Positions 1 to 5,406 of a stretch of 13,732 nt of DNA are shown here, in pieces; the stretch's first letter is position 1; each line of letters opens with the position of its first letter. Source of the DNA: Roseburia sp. (GTDB lineage: Bacteria; Bacillota_A; Clostridia; Lachnospirales; Lachnospiraceae); assembly GCA_017547315.1 (NCBI GenBank), contig JAFYQA010000113.1, forward strand, positions 1 through 13,732, in the 5' to 3' direction. Below the pieces are notes generated by a model. That model was not told the DNA's origin and ran no database searches. It was given only the letters and a program-made list of their open reading frames with translations. The position numbers were made by a program, and so were the translations under genes.

Positions 1-3
1 TAT

Positions 4-1380
4 ATGGAATATGAAGAATATATGGTAAGTTTGACGGAACAGATACACGATAAGCGTGCGAAACAATTGGTGGCGCAGGAGATTAAAAATCACATCGAAG
101 AACAGGCAGAGATGTATGAAGCAGATGGTATGGAGCATGCCAAGGCTTTGCAGGAAGCAGTGCGACAGATGGGGAATCCGGTAGAGACGGGCACTGCGCT
201 GAATCAAATTCATAAACCGAAGATGCCATGGGCGATGCTTGGGATTGTGACGATACTTATGCTTTCCGGTATTCTGATGCAGGCAGTGGTGTTTGCTGCA
301 GGAGCTGATTCAGAGTGGAATTTTAATGGGGAAACGCTTTTGCCACAGACGATTGTGCATAATGTCATCGGGTTTGGCATTATTATGTTTTTGTTACGCA
401 TTGATTATAATTTTATTGCAAAGTCAGCGTACAAGCTTTATGCGGGTTACATGATAGGCTTGCTATTATATGCATTGGCAGCCGGAATACGGGGGATGAT
501 GTTCGGGCAAAATATGACGATGTATTACGGTGTACAAATGCTATTTTCGATTGTTTTTGCAGGAATTATTTATTGCAATAGAAATCGGGGATGGAGAGGA
601 ATCGCCATTTGTCTGGTACTAGGGATAGCAGAAGTTTTGTGGTATGGTCAATTATATGCAGGAATGGTGGGAAGAACCTATTACAGTACATTCCCGGCAA
701 TGGCAGAAAGCATACTTACGATAGGGATTATGCTGGTGTTGGCGATTTGGAAGGGTATTTTTGGAAGAGACCGGAAACAGCAGATTTTATTTTTGAGCAT
801 TGTGGTTCTTGTACTGGCGGCAGTGAGTGTGCTGATTTTAGCGACAACAGGAGGTATGGGAGCATATATATGGAAACGTATTATGAATATTTTTATGAAT
901 ACGGATTCTGCATATATGAATCGTTTATTGCAGGATAGTATTGCCAGGGCGGATTGGATCGGCGGAGCATCCTTTGTGGGTGGGACACCCGAACCAACTC
1001 ATTATGCATCTTATTTATTGAATTGCGTCTTTTCCTATTATGGAAAATTGGCGGGGATAATCATAATTGCGCTATATGTACTGTTTTTAGGGATGGCATT
1101 AATCGTGTCATTTAAGCAAAGTAACCGTATCGGTTTTCTGGTAGGAACTGCGTGTACGGTAAGTATTTTGGTACGTTTTGCGGCGTATCTGGCGATGAAT
1201 ATGGGGTGTGCACTTTGGTGGACGACATTGGTTCCTTTTTTCAGTTATGGAAAAGTCAGTGCAGTGATGAATGGAATCTATATCGGACTGATTCTTTGTG
1301 TATATCGTAATAGTAGTATTTTGAAGGAAGATAGTGTACCACAGAAACATCTGCCGAGGATTCGTGTAACGATAGAATAA
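4..1380 (+). CDS. Permease-prefix-domain SEDS-like (FtsW/RodA/SpoVE-related) membrane protein
   Basis: A 458-aa protein. Residues 1-70 form a charged helical domain with the pattern of the permease prefix (HAAS) domain, including the segment EAVRQMGNPVETG. About nine or ten hydrophobic segments follow from residue 75 to 435. The C-terminal part resembles SEDS proteins: LLQDSIARADWIGGAS (309-323) recalls the Q..S..AI..GG motif, and TTLVPFFSYGKVSAVMNG (407-424) recalls the PFISYGG motif. SEDS proteins are peptidoglycan glycosyltransferases or flippase-like cell-shape proteins. Here the loop matching HTDFIFA reads HYASYLL, so Ser336 sits where the catalytic Asp is expected. Enzymatic activity is therefore doubtful. 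The start at 4 gives the normal N-terminus of the prefix domain, but its ribosome binding site lies outside the window. Such genes often follow a PadR-type regulator, which would also be off the left edge (inference). Confidence 0.75.
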   Translation: MEYEEYMVSLTEQIHDKRAKQLVAQEIKNHIEEQAEMYEADGMEHAKALQEAVRQMGNPVETGTALNQIHKPKMPWAMLGIVTILMLSGILMQAVVFAAGADSEWNFNGETLLPQTIVHNVIGFGIIMFLLRIDYNFIAKSAYKLYAGYMIGLLLYALAAGIRGMMFGQNMTMYYGVQMLFSIVFAGIIYCNRNRGWRGIAICLVLGIAEVLWYGQLYAGMVGRTYYSTFPAMAESILTIGIMLVLAIWKGIFGRDRKQQILFLSIVVLVLAAVSVLILATTGGMGAYIWKRIMNIFMNTDSAYMNRLLQDSIARADWIGGASFVGGTPEPTHYASYLLNCVFSYYGKLAGIIIIALYVLFLGMALIVSFKQSNRIGFLVGTACTVSILVRFAAYLAMNMGCALWWTTLVPFFSYGKVSAVMNGIYIGLILCVYRNSSILKEDSVPQKHLPRIRVTIE

Positions 1381-1385
1381 AGAAA

Positions 1386-1440
1386 ACACTTGTGATGTAT
1401 GTAGCGTTAAAAGTCATGCATTACAAGTGTATTTATTTTG
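1386..1440 (+). terminator. Hairpin terminator after the SEDS-like gene
   Basis: Arms 1386-1401 and 1415-1430 pair over 16 bp with two G-U pairs around a 13-nt loop. A U-rich stretch (ATTTATTTTG) follows. It begins six bases after the stop codon at 1380. The U-tract is interrupted, so efficiency is uncertain. Confidence 0.6.
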
Positions 1441-1443
1441 AAA

Positions 1444-1479
1444 ATAAAAAAGCGGAAACGCTGAATATTCAACGCTTCC
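1444..1479 (-). terminator. Rho-independent terminator of tRNA-Leu(CAG)
   Basis: Read on the minus strand, a near-palindromic 26-nt stem (1454-1479, core TGAATATTCA) is followed by GC and then a T-run (TTTTTTATTTT). It starts 11 bases downstream of the tRNA 3' end. Confidence 0.85.
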
Positions 1480-1490
1480 ACCCGTTATGA

Positions 1491-1574
1491 TGCAGAAGAA
1501 GGGACTTGAACCCTCACGGTATTGCTACCACTGGCACCTGAAGCCAGCGCGTCTGCCGATTCCACCACTTCTGC
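1491..1574 (-). tRNA. tRNA-Leu(CAG)
   Basis: An 84-nt class II tRNA read on the minus strand. The acceptor arms GCAGAAG (1568-1574) and CTTCTGC (1492-1498) pair fully, with discriminator A at 1491. The T-loop is TTCAAGT. The anticodon stem CTGGC/GCCAG encloses the loop TTCAGGT, giving anticodon CAG (plus positions 1538-1540), which reads CUG. A long variable arm supports leucine identity. CCA is not encoded; the next bases read TCA, so it must be added after transcription. Confidence 0.95.
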
Positions 1575-1585
1575 AAGCAAATAAT

Positions 1586-1614
1586 ATTCTATCTGTTTTA
1601 ATATGAGAAGTCAA
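1586..1614 (-). promoter_or_regulatory. Promoter of tRNA-Leu(CAG)
   Basis: On the minus strand, -35 TTGACT (1609-1614) and -10 TAGAAT (1586-1591) are separated by 17 bp. The -10 box lies 11 bases upstream of the mature tRNA 5' end, so the leader would be very short. Confidence 0.85.
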
Positions 1615-1677
1615 GAGCCAATTAAAAAATTGTTTTAATTGTTTTAAAAATTAAATTAATTTTTTTGGAAAAAAGTG

Positions 1678-1706
1678 TTGACATTTTTAAATATGTTTGT
1701 TATTAT
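1678..1706 (+). promoter_or_regulatory. Promoter of tRNA-Leu(AAG)
   Basis: Consensus -35 TTGACA (1678-1683), a 17-bp spacer and -10 TATTAT (1701-1706). Transcription would start near 1713, about 23 bases before the tRNA. It is divergent from the tRNA-Leu(CAG) promoter, with an AT-rich stretch of about 60 bp between the two -35 boxes. Confidence 0.9.
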
Positions 1707-1735
1707 TAACGAGTCGTCACGAACGAGTGACAAAT

Positions 1736-1819
1736 GCGGAAGTGTCGGAATTGGCAGACGAGCAAGACTAAGGATCTTGTGGCAGTTATGTCGTGTGGGT
1801 TCAAGTCCCATCTTCCGCA
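1736..1819 (+). tRNA. tRNA-Leu(AAG)
   Basis: An 84-nt class II tRNA. Acceptor arms GCGGAAG and CTTCCGC pair fully, with discriminator A at 1819. The T-arm carries loop TTCAAGT, and the D-arm has the usual leucine pattern GGCAGACGAGC. The anticodon stem CAAGA/TCTTG encloses CTAAGGA, so the anticodon is AAG (1770-1772). A34 implies inosine modification by a TadA-type deaminase to read CUU and CUC. A long variable arm is present. CCA is not encoded. Confidence 0.93.
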
Positions 1820-1833
1820 TTTTATATTTTAGC

Positions 1834-2013
1834 CTAAAGCCTTGAGTTATGCGGACTCAGGGCTTTTTCTTTGTCAATTCTTACGACTTCTAGGTGTGAC
1901 TGAGGTGTGACCACATTTTTTACCACCTTGTTAAATGCTTCGCATAAAGCGTCCAAGTCACTATCTTTGCTGACGAAACTGTAATATTTCTCGTTTGAAG
2001 CAATAATTATTGT
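1834..2013 (-). pseudogene. Truncated coding remnant, possibly an integrase C-terminus
   Basis: A minus-strand frame is open for 59 codons and ends with TAG at 1834-1836, just past the tRNA terminator. It has no Met start, and an in-frame stop at 2014-2016 blocks it upstream. The peptide includes KYYSFVSKDSDLDALCEAF and KVVKNVVTPQSHLEVV. Thr-Pro-containing tails of this kind occur at the ends of tyrosine integrases in Clostridia, and the position beside a tRNA gene fits. That identification is from memory of family style and not from an alignment. The frame could also be open by chance. Confidence 0.35.
1836..1868 (+). terminator. Rho-independent terminator of tRNA-Leu(AAG)
   Basis: Arms AAAGCCTTGAGT (1836-1847) and ACTCAGGGCTTT (1855-1866) pair over 12 bp with one G-U pair around the loop TATGCGG. 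The T-run continues to 1868, followed by CTTTG. Confidence 0.9.
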
Positions 2014-2059
2014 CTAACACACTAGACAAAGATACCTTTGTGGGTGTTTTTCTCACAAA
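2010..2059. repeat. Three overlapping hairpins
   Basis: TTGTCTA (2010-2016) pairs with TAGACAA (2023-2029). ACAAAG (2026-2031) pairs with CTTTGT (2036-2041). TTTGTGGG (2037-2044) pairs with CTCACAAA (2052-2059) with one G-U pair. Each hairpin shares bases with the next, so neighbours exclude each other. The loop of the third holds a T-run, so the second could act as a weak plus-strand terminator. Confidence 0.5.
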
Positions 2060-2238
2060 TCGCATAACGGAGTGGGAATGTCTATCATGGGATGGTTTTA
2101 ACCATGTCAATGTGCCAACCAATATATACTTTCTATTTTAACTAAAGAGCGAGTGTAATTAATCAGTCTAATTACAAATGTAGGTGCATTTGTTCACATG
2201 AAGTGTGTAGTAATAATTTTGATGAGGGTAAGAGTTGC

Positions 2239-2267
2239 TTTTCAAAGTTTTTTATTTGCGTTATAAT
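2239..2267 (+). promoter_or_regulatory. Putative promoter of the small membrane-protein operon
   Basis: A perfect -10 box TATAAT lies at 2262-2267. A weak -35 candidate TTTTCA (2239-2244) sits 17 bp upstream. TTGCTT at 2235-2240 is a better hexamer, but its 21-bp spacing is too long. The start codon at 2317 lies about 50 bases downstream of the -10 box. Confidence 0.45.
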
Positions 2268-2316
2268 AAATAAAAAGAGAGTAATTAACTAGAATTTGAC
2301 AAAGGGGAGTGATTCT

Positions 2317-2745
2317 GTGAAAAAGAAAAATATGGTTGTTGTTCTTATTTCGGTTGCTATTCTTGTTTTGTTTTTCCCAATTTCAACTACACATAATATT
2401 TCTGGTAATGGAGTAGTTTTGTCATTACAAAAAGAAAAAATCGGAGAATGTAATCTTGAAATTCAGATAACAGAGGTAGCTTCATTGGCAATCTGCTATA
2501 AAAAAAGTTTTTCGTTTGTTCTTGATGGAAAATCCAGAGAGACGTTCTCTGCAATTTCATATTCTGAAGCTGACAATATTTGTTTAATCTCTCAAATGTA
2601 TTATGATGAAGAAATAGATGAGATGAGTGGGTGTAGTTTAATTGTCAATGAGGAGTTGTCCTATGCGGTTCTTGATTTAGGAACAAATTATTATTTCATT
2701 AATAATGGTTCTGATATGAATTATGCAGAATTGCCTATTTATTAA
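2317..2745 (+). CDS. Small membrane-anchored or exported protein, unknown function
   Basis: A 142-aa protein that I do not recognise. The GTG start at 2317 is chosen because GGGGAG lies seven bases upstream; an in-frame TTG at 2296 has no such site. The N-terminus has KKK followed by a hydrophobic run (MVVVLISVAILVLFFPI, residues 6-22), which is a signal anchor or signal peptide without a lipobox. The remainder is polar and probably beta-rich, with several Cys residues and many acidic and Tyr residues, and would lie outside the membrane. It is the first of three closely spaced genes, 29 bases before the next start. Codon use is strongly A/T-rich compared with the metabolic genes further right, consistent with acquired DNA. 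Confidence 0.7.
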   Translation: MKKKNMVVVLISVAILVLFFPISTTHNISGNGVVLSLQKEKIGECNLEIQITEVASLAICYKKSFSFVLDGKSRETFSAISYSEADNICLISQMYYDEEIDEMSGCSLIVNEELSYAVLDLGTNYYFINNGSDMNYAELPIY

Positions 2746-2774
2746 AATTCAATATGATGAGGGAGGGGGATTGT

Positions 2775-3023
2775 ATGAAAAAAGTAAATAAAAACTTAAA
2801 TACAATTATGAACACAGTTGTTATATTCTTTGTTTGTCGTTCAATGTTTTATATCTGGGATTATTTGACAAATCCTGATGCATATGCTATGCAATCTGCT
2901 CCTTGGTATACAGCAATGTTATGGTTAGGGATTTATACATTAGGGGTTGTAGTGGTGTGCTGTGTGATAAAAGTAGTTGTAAAGCATCGTATTAAGGATG
3001 AGGAAAATTCATCTGGCGAATAG
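2775..3023 (+). CDS. Small two-helix membrane protein, unknown function
   Basis: An 82-aa protein that I do not recognise. The start at 2775 follows a strong GAGGGAGGGGG site; in-frame ATGs at 2754 and 2757 lie before or within that site. Two hydrophobic segments are visible, about residues 11-30 (TIMNTVVIFFVCRSMFYIW) and about 44-68 (WYTAMLWLGIYTLGVVVVCCVIKVVV). A short loop separates them and a charged tail follows (KHRIKDEENSSGE). It sits between two genes for single-anchor proteins, 25 bases before the next start. The setting suggests a joint role at the membrane, but no function can be assigned. Small two-helix proteins of this type include immunity proteins and holin-like proteins, and nothing here selects among these. 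Confidence 0.7.
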   Translation: MKKVNKNLNTIMNTVVIFFVCRSMFYIWDYLTNPDAYAMQSAPWYTAMLWLGIYTLGVVVVCCVIKVVVKHRIKDEENSSGE

Positions 3024-3048
3024 ATTCTAATTCAAGGAGGGGAAGTCA

Positions 3049-3462
3049 ATGAAAAAAAAGATAATTTTATCATTAGTTGTTTTGGGGTTTGTAATTGTTT
3101 TTCTCTGCTGTTTAGGAGTAGGCTATTATTCTAGTAGTTCGGCAGTACGGGATTTGAAAATAGAGTTAGAAAATATTTATGGAATGGAATATTCTGGTAA
3201 AACGGTGGAAAATGGAACTGAAGACATGATATTTGTTGTGTTGCCTAAAACATGGTTTTTGACAAATTGGAATATACGAAAAGTACTGTGTATGGATTAT
3301 GAATATGAATGTAAGGTTATTTTTACAAACTATATTGATGGAAGTGTAAAAAGTATTCGAACAATAACATATCATGCAACTGACCCTATGGGGGAAGAAA
3401 ATATGGAAAAGAGAGCATTTTTGGATTTAGATAGTAAAGTAGAAAAGACTGAAAATAAATAA
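3049..3462 (+). CDS. Small membrane-anchored protein with an extracytoplasmic domain, unknown function
   Basis: A 137-aa protein that I do not recognise. The start at 3049 is preceded by AAGGAGGGG at good spacing. Residues 2-4 are KKK and residues 5-26 are hydrophobic (IILSLVVLGFVIVFLCCLGVGYY), giving a signal anchor. Adjacent Cys residues fall in this segment, but no clear lipobox is present. The rest, about 110 residues, is mixed alpha/beta in appearance with many Tyr, Thr and acidic residues and would lie outside the cell membrane. It is the last gene of the three-gene unit; the terminator stem starts 43 bases after the stop codon. Like gene 2317 it pairs a short N-terminal anchor with a small outer domain, but the two sequences do not obviously match. 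Confidence 0.7.
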   Translation: MKKKIILSLVVLGFVIVFLCCLGVGYYSSSSAVRDLKIELENIYGMEYSGKTVENGTEDMIFVVLPKTWFLTNWNIRKVLCMDYEYECKVIFTNYIDGSVKSIRTITYHATDPMGEENMEKRAFLDLDSKVEKTENK

Positions 3463-3504
3463 AAAAGAGAGCAATTCTAATTTGCAAGTGTGGACTAGAG
3501 ATGT

Positions 3505-3531
3505 GAGCAGGTCAATGACCTGCTCTTTTTT
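3505..3531 (+). terminator. Strong terminator closing the three-gene unit
   Basis: GAGCAGGTC and GACCTGCTC form a perfect 9-bp stem with a 3-nt loop (AAT), followed by six T residues. Confidence 0.92.
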
Positions 3532-3584
3532 GCTTGTAAGAGTTACGTGAAAGTGTTACACTTAGTTCAAAGCAGATTTTCATT

Positions 3585-3653
3585 ATAGGGTTATTGCTTT
3601 TCTCAAAGTAATAATCCTATATCAATAAGGATTTACATTCTAGGAATCCTTAT
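3585..3653. repeat. Two tandem hairpins upstream of the Rpn-type gene
   Basis: Hairpin one pairs 3585-3600 with 3605-3620 over 16 bp with two G-U pairs and a TCTC loop. Hairpin two pairs ATAAGGATT (3625-3633) with AATCCTTAT (3645-3653), perfectly, around an 11-nt loop. Neither is followed by a T-run, so they are not typical terminators. They may be leader RNA structure or the end of a small mobile repeat. Confidence 0.6.
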
Positions 3654-3753
3654 CTAAGTACACTTCTTGTGTTTACTGAATGACACTGTGCAAATCATAA
3701 GGAAATTCATGCTTTTATTCAAAACAATTGAACAATTATATAGGAGGAGCTGG

Positions 3754-4683
3754 ATGGAAAACAGTACGATTTTTGATGATGTTCTTCGGACAATTCAGGA
3801 ACGTTTACCGAGATTGCTGATTCCGCTTGTAAATGAAGTATTTCAGACATCGTTTGCAGAGGATACAATGGTGACACGTTTGCCGGAAGAATATCAAAAG
3901 GTGATTTCAAAAGTAGTTGCGGATAGTTGTAGTAAAGTGGGAGATACCGTATATCATTTTGAATGTCAGAGCAAAAAAGATGGAAGTATGATACTTCGTA
4001 TGGTGGAATATGATTTTATGATTGCGCTAAGTGAAATGAGACGGACGAAAAAAGAAAAGTATTTGCAATTTCCGCGGTCGTGTATTATTTATTTAAGATC
4101 TAATCGAAATACTTTAAAGGAGGAACGATTAAAAATTCGGCTAGCCGATGGACAAATAGTAACTTATAAAGTACCGGTTTTACGGTTAAAAGATTATTCT
4201 ATTGAAGAAATATTTGAAAAGAACTTGCTGATTTTGTTGCCATATTATATCATTAATTATGAAAAGGAATTATCTAGAATTGCGAAAGATGAGCAAAGAA
4301 CCCAAAAACTGATAGAAGAATATAGAGGAATTGTTCTTCGATTAGAAAAGATTGTAAAAAATGAGGATATTGGATTTTTTCGTGATTTGGCGGGGATGAT
4401 GCGTCGAATTGTGGAATACTTGCTACGAAAAGAACCAGATTTAAAGGAAAGGGTGAGTGAGACAATGGGCGGAAAAGTATTGCGATTACCATCTGATGAA
4501 TTGAGAGAAGCGAAAGAAGCTGCGATGGCAGAGGGACGTGCAGAAGGACTTGCAGAGGGAATAACGGAAGCAACAATGATGATAGTAGAGAATATGCTTA
4601 AACGTGGTATGTCAGATGAGGATATTTGTGCGTTGGCAGAGTGTGATATGACTTTGGTGGAAGAAGTTAGAGCGAAGCTATAG
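3754..4683 (+). CDS. Rpn-family PD-(D/E)XK nuclease / putative transposase-like protein
   Basis: A 309-aa protein. The start at 3754 is chosen for its TAGGAGGAGC site; the in-frame codons upstream from 3667 are not supported. The N-terminal half has the Rpn/transposase_31-like fold signature. Asp57 in VVADSCSKVGD is followed by the YHFECQSK strand with Glu70 and Gln72, then a helix containing RMVEYDFMIALSE. Rpn proteins are DNA endonucleases that promote RecA-independent recombination in E. coli; related copies in Firmicutes are numerous and often annotated as transposases. The middle part (about 160-240) is helical. The C-terminal tail (about 250-309) contains AEGRAEGLAEG repeats and ends in SDEDICALAECDMTLVEEV, a common ending in this family. 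The gene is monocistronic, with two hairpins before it and a terminator after it. It could be a domesticated mobile-element relative. Confidence 0.85.
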   Translation: MENSTIFDDVLRTIQERLPRLLIPLVNEVFQTSFAEDTMVTRLPEEYQKVISKVVADSCSKVGDTVYHFECQSKKDGSMILRMVEYDFMIALSEMRRTKKEKYLQFPRSCIIYLRSNRNTLKEERLKIRLADGQIVTYKVPVLRLKDYSIEEIFEKNLLILLPYYIINYEKELSRIAKDEQRTQKLIEEYRGIVLRLEKIVKNEDIGFFRDLAGMMRRIVEYLLRKEPDLKERVSETMGGKVLRLPSDELREAKEAAMAEGRAEGLAEGITEATMMIVENMLKRGMSDEDICALAECDMTLVEEVRAKL

Positions 4684-4704
4684 AAGAATTATGGATGATA
4701 CATT

Positions 4705-4739
4705 AAGAGGCAGGAAAATACTTGCCTCTTTTCTATTTT
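4705..4739 (+). terminator. Terminator of the Rpn-type gene
   Basis: AAGAGGCA (4705-4712) pairs with TGCCTCTT (4723-4730) around a 10-nt loop. The T-rich tail is TTCTATTTTT. It begins 21 bases after the stop codon. Confidence 0.85.
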
Positions 4740-4811
4740 TACAGGAAATACTTTACTATGGCGTTTTGTGGCATGAATGTGTGTAAATGAGCTCATTTTT
4801 ATACAAAGTAA

Positions 4812-4872
4812 GTTGACAAGGAAACAATCTTATTATATAGTGGTTGATAGTAAAATGTTTACGAGGAAACAA
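4812..4872 (+). promoter_or_regulatory. Promoter of the MarR gene with a duplicated 16-bp motif
   Basis: The -35 box TTGACA (4813-4818) and -10 box TATAGT (4836-4841) are 17 bp apart. The motif GTTGACAAGGAAACAA (4812-4827) recurs as GTTTACGAGGAAACAA (4857-4872) with 14 of 16 bases identical. One copy covers the -35 box. The other covers the ribosome binding site and ends just before the start codon. This is a plausible autoregulatory operator pair, which is an inference. Confidence 0.65.
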
Positions 4873-4873
4873 A

Positions 4874-5335
4874 ATGGAACAACATCAGATTTTATTACAA
4901 GAGATTGCAGCGATGTTACAGCGACAGGAACTTTTGACAAAGCTGACCGAGAATGTTTGTCTGGAAGAATACAGTTATTCTGAGACACACTGTATTGATT
5001 ACATAGGGAAAAAGGAATTGCCGAATGTGACGAAGATTGCAGAGAATATGCAGATGACACGCGGAGCAATCAGTAAAATGACAAAGAAATTACTTGCCAA
5101 AGGATTGATAGACAAATATACTCTAGAGAGTAATAAAAAAGAAGTGTATTTTCGTCTGACAGAAAGCGGTATGGAACTTTATAGGGAACATGAGAAGCGC
5201 CATAAGCTTTGGGAGCAACGTGACAGTAAGTTTTTGGAACGTTATTCACCGGACGAGATTGAGACGATCACGAAGTTTATGCGTGAGTTCAATATTTATT
5301 TGGAAGAGAAGATTGAGGAATATACGAACGAATAG
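4874..5335 (+). CDS. MarR-family transcriptional regulator
   Basis: A 153-aa protein of normal MarR length. The start at 4874 is chosen for GAGG upstream and for its fit to a promoter start near 4848; the in-frame TTG at 4844 would lie at or before the transcript start. Residues about 50-100 form a winged helix: LPNVTKIAENMQMTRGAISK is the helix-turn-helix, and the wing carries KKEVYFRLTESGMEL. Flanking helices (1-35 and 105-150) fit the MarR dimer interface. MarR proteins bind palindromic DNA as dimers and often respond to small molecules. The next gene, lysA, starts 71 bases downstream on the same strand with only a weak 6-bp hairpin between, so co-transcription is possible. The ligand is unknown. 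Confidence 0.88.
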   Translation: MEQHQILLQEIAAMLQRQELLTKLTENVCLEEYSYSETHCIDYIGKKELPNVTKIAENMQMTRGAISKMTKKLLAKGLIDKYTLESNKKEVYFRLTESGMELYREHEKRHKLWEQRDSKFLERYSPDEIETITKFMREFNIYLEEKIEEYTNE

Positions 5336-5337
5336 TG

Positions 5338-5354
5338 CTATCCGGCAAGGATAG
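5338..5354. repeat. Small hairpin between marR and lysA
   Basis: CTATCC and GGATAG pair over 6 bp around GGCAA. No T-run follows, so termination is unlikely. It may simply be RNA structure in a shared transcript. Confidence 0.35.
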
Positions 5355-5406
5355 GGGATAATGATAGGAAAAGTGTAAGAAGATAAAGACAGAGGGGATA
5401 CCAGAT

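Larger units (their letters stand above)
1869..2316. other. Gap with remnant frame, overlapping hairpins and a promoter
   Basis: No intact gene is seen between the tRNA terminator and the start codon at 2317. The left part carries the minus-strand remnant frame. Positions 2010-2059 hold three overlapping inverted repeats. A further palindrome, ATGGTTTTAACCAT, lies at about 2092-2105. The right part, about 2110-2300, is AT-rich and contains a probable promoter for the three-gene unit downstream. Short frames on both strands in this stretch look non-coding. Confidence 0.5.

Noticed and set aside
591..938. 115-codon plus-strand open frame inside the SEDS-like gene
   Set aside because: It lies wholly within the longer membrane-protein gene in another frame, and its peptide has no domain features or ribosome binding site.
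3667..3753. A longer N-terminus for the Rpn-type protein
   Set aside because: The strong GGAGG site just before ATG 3754 and the family-like N-terminus there make the extension unlikely.
4274..4576. 100-codon minus-strand open frame opposite the Rpn-type gene
   Set aside because: It is antisense to a well-supported gene, and its Leu/Pro-rich peptide reflects the complement of the A/G-rich coding strand.
1834..4740. A complete genomic island with attachment repeats
   Set aside because: No second copy of the tRNA-Leu(AAG) 3' end was found in the window, and no intact integrase is present.
4813..4836. TTGACA with TATTAT as the MarR promoter
   Set aside because: The spacing would be 12 bp; TATAGT at 4836-4841 gives the proper 17 bp.
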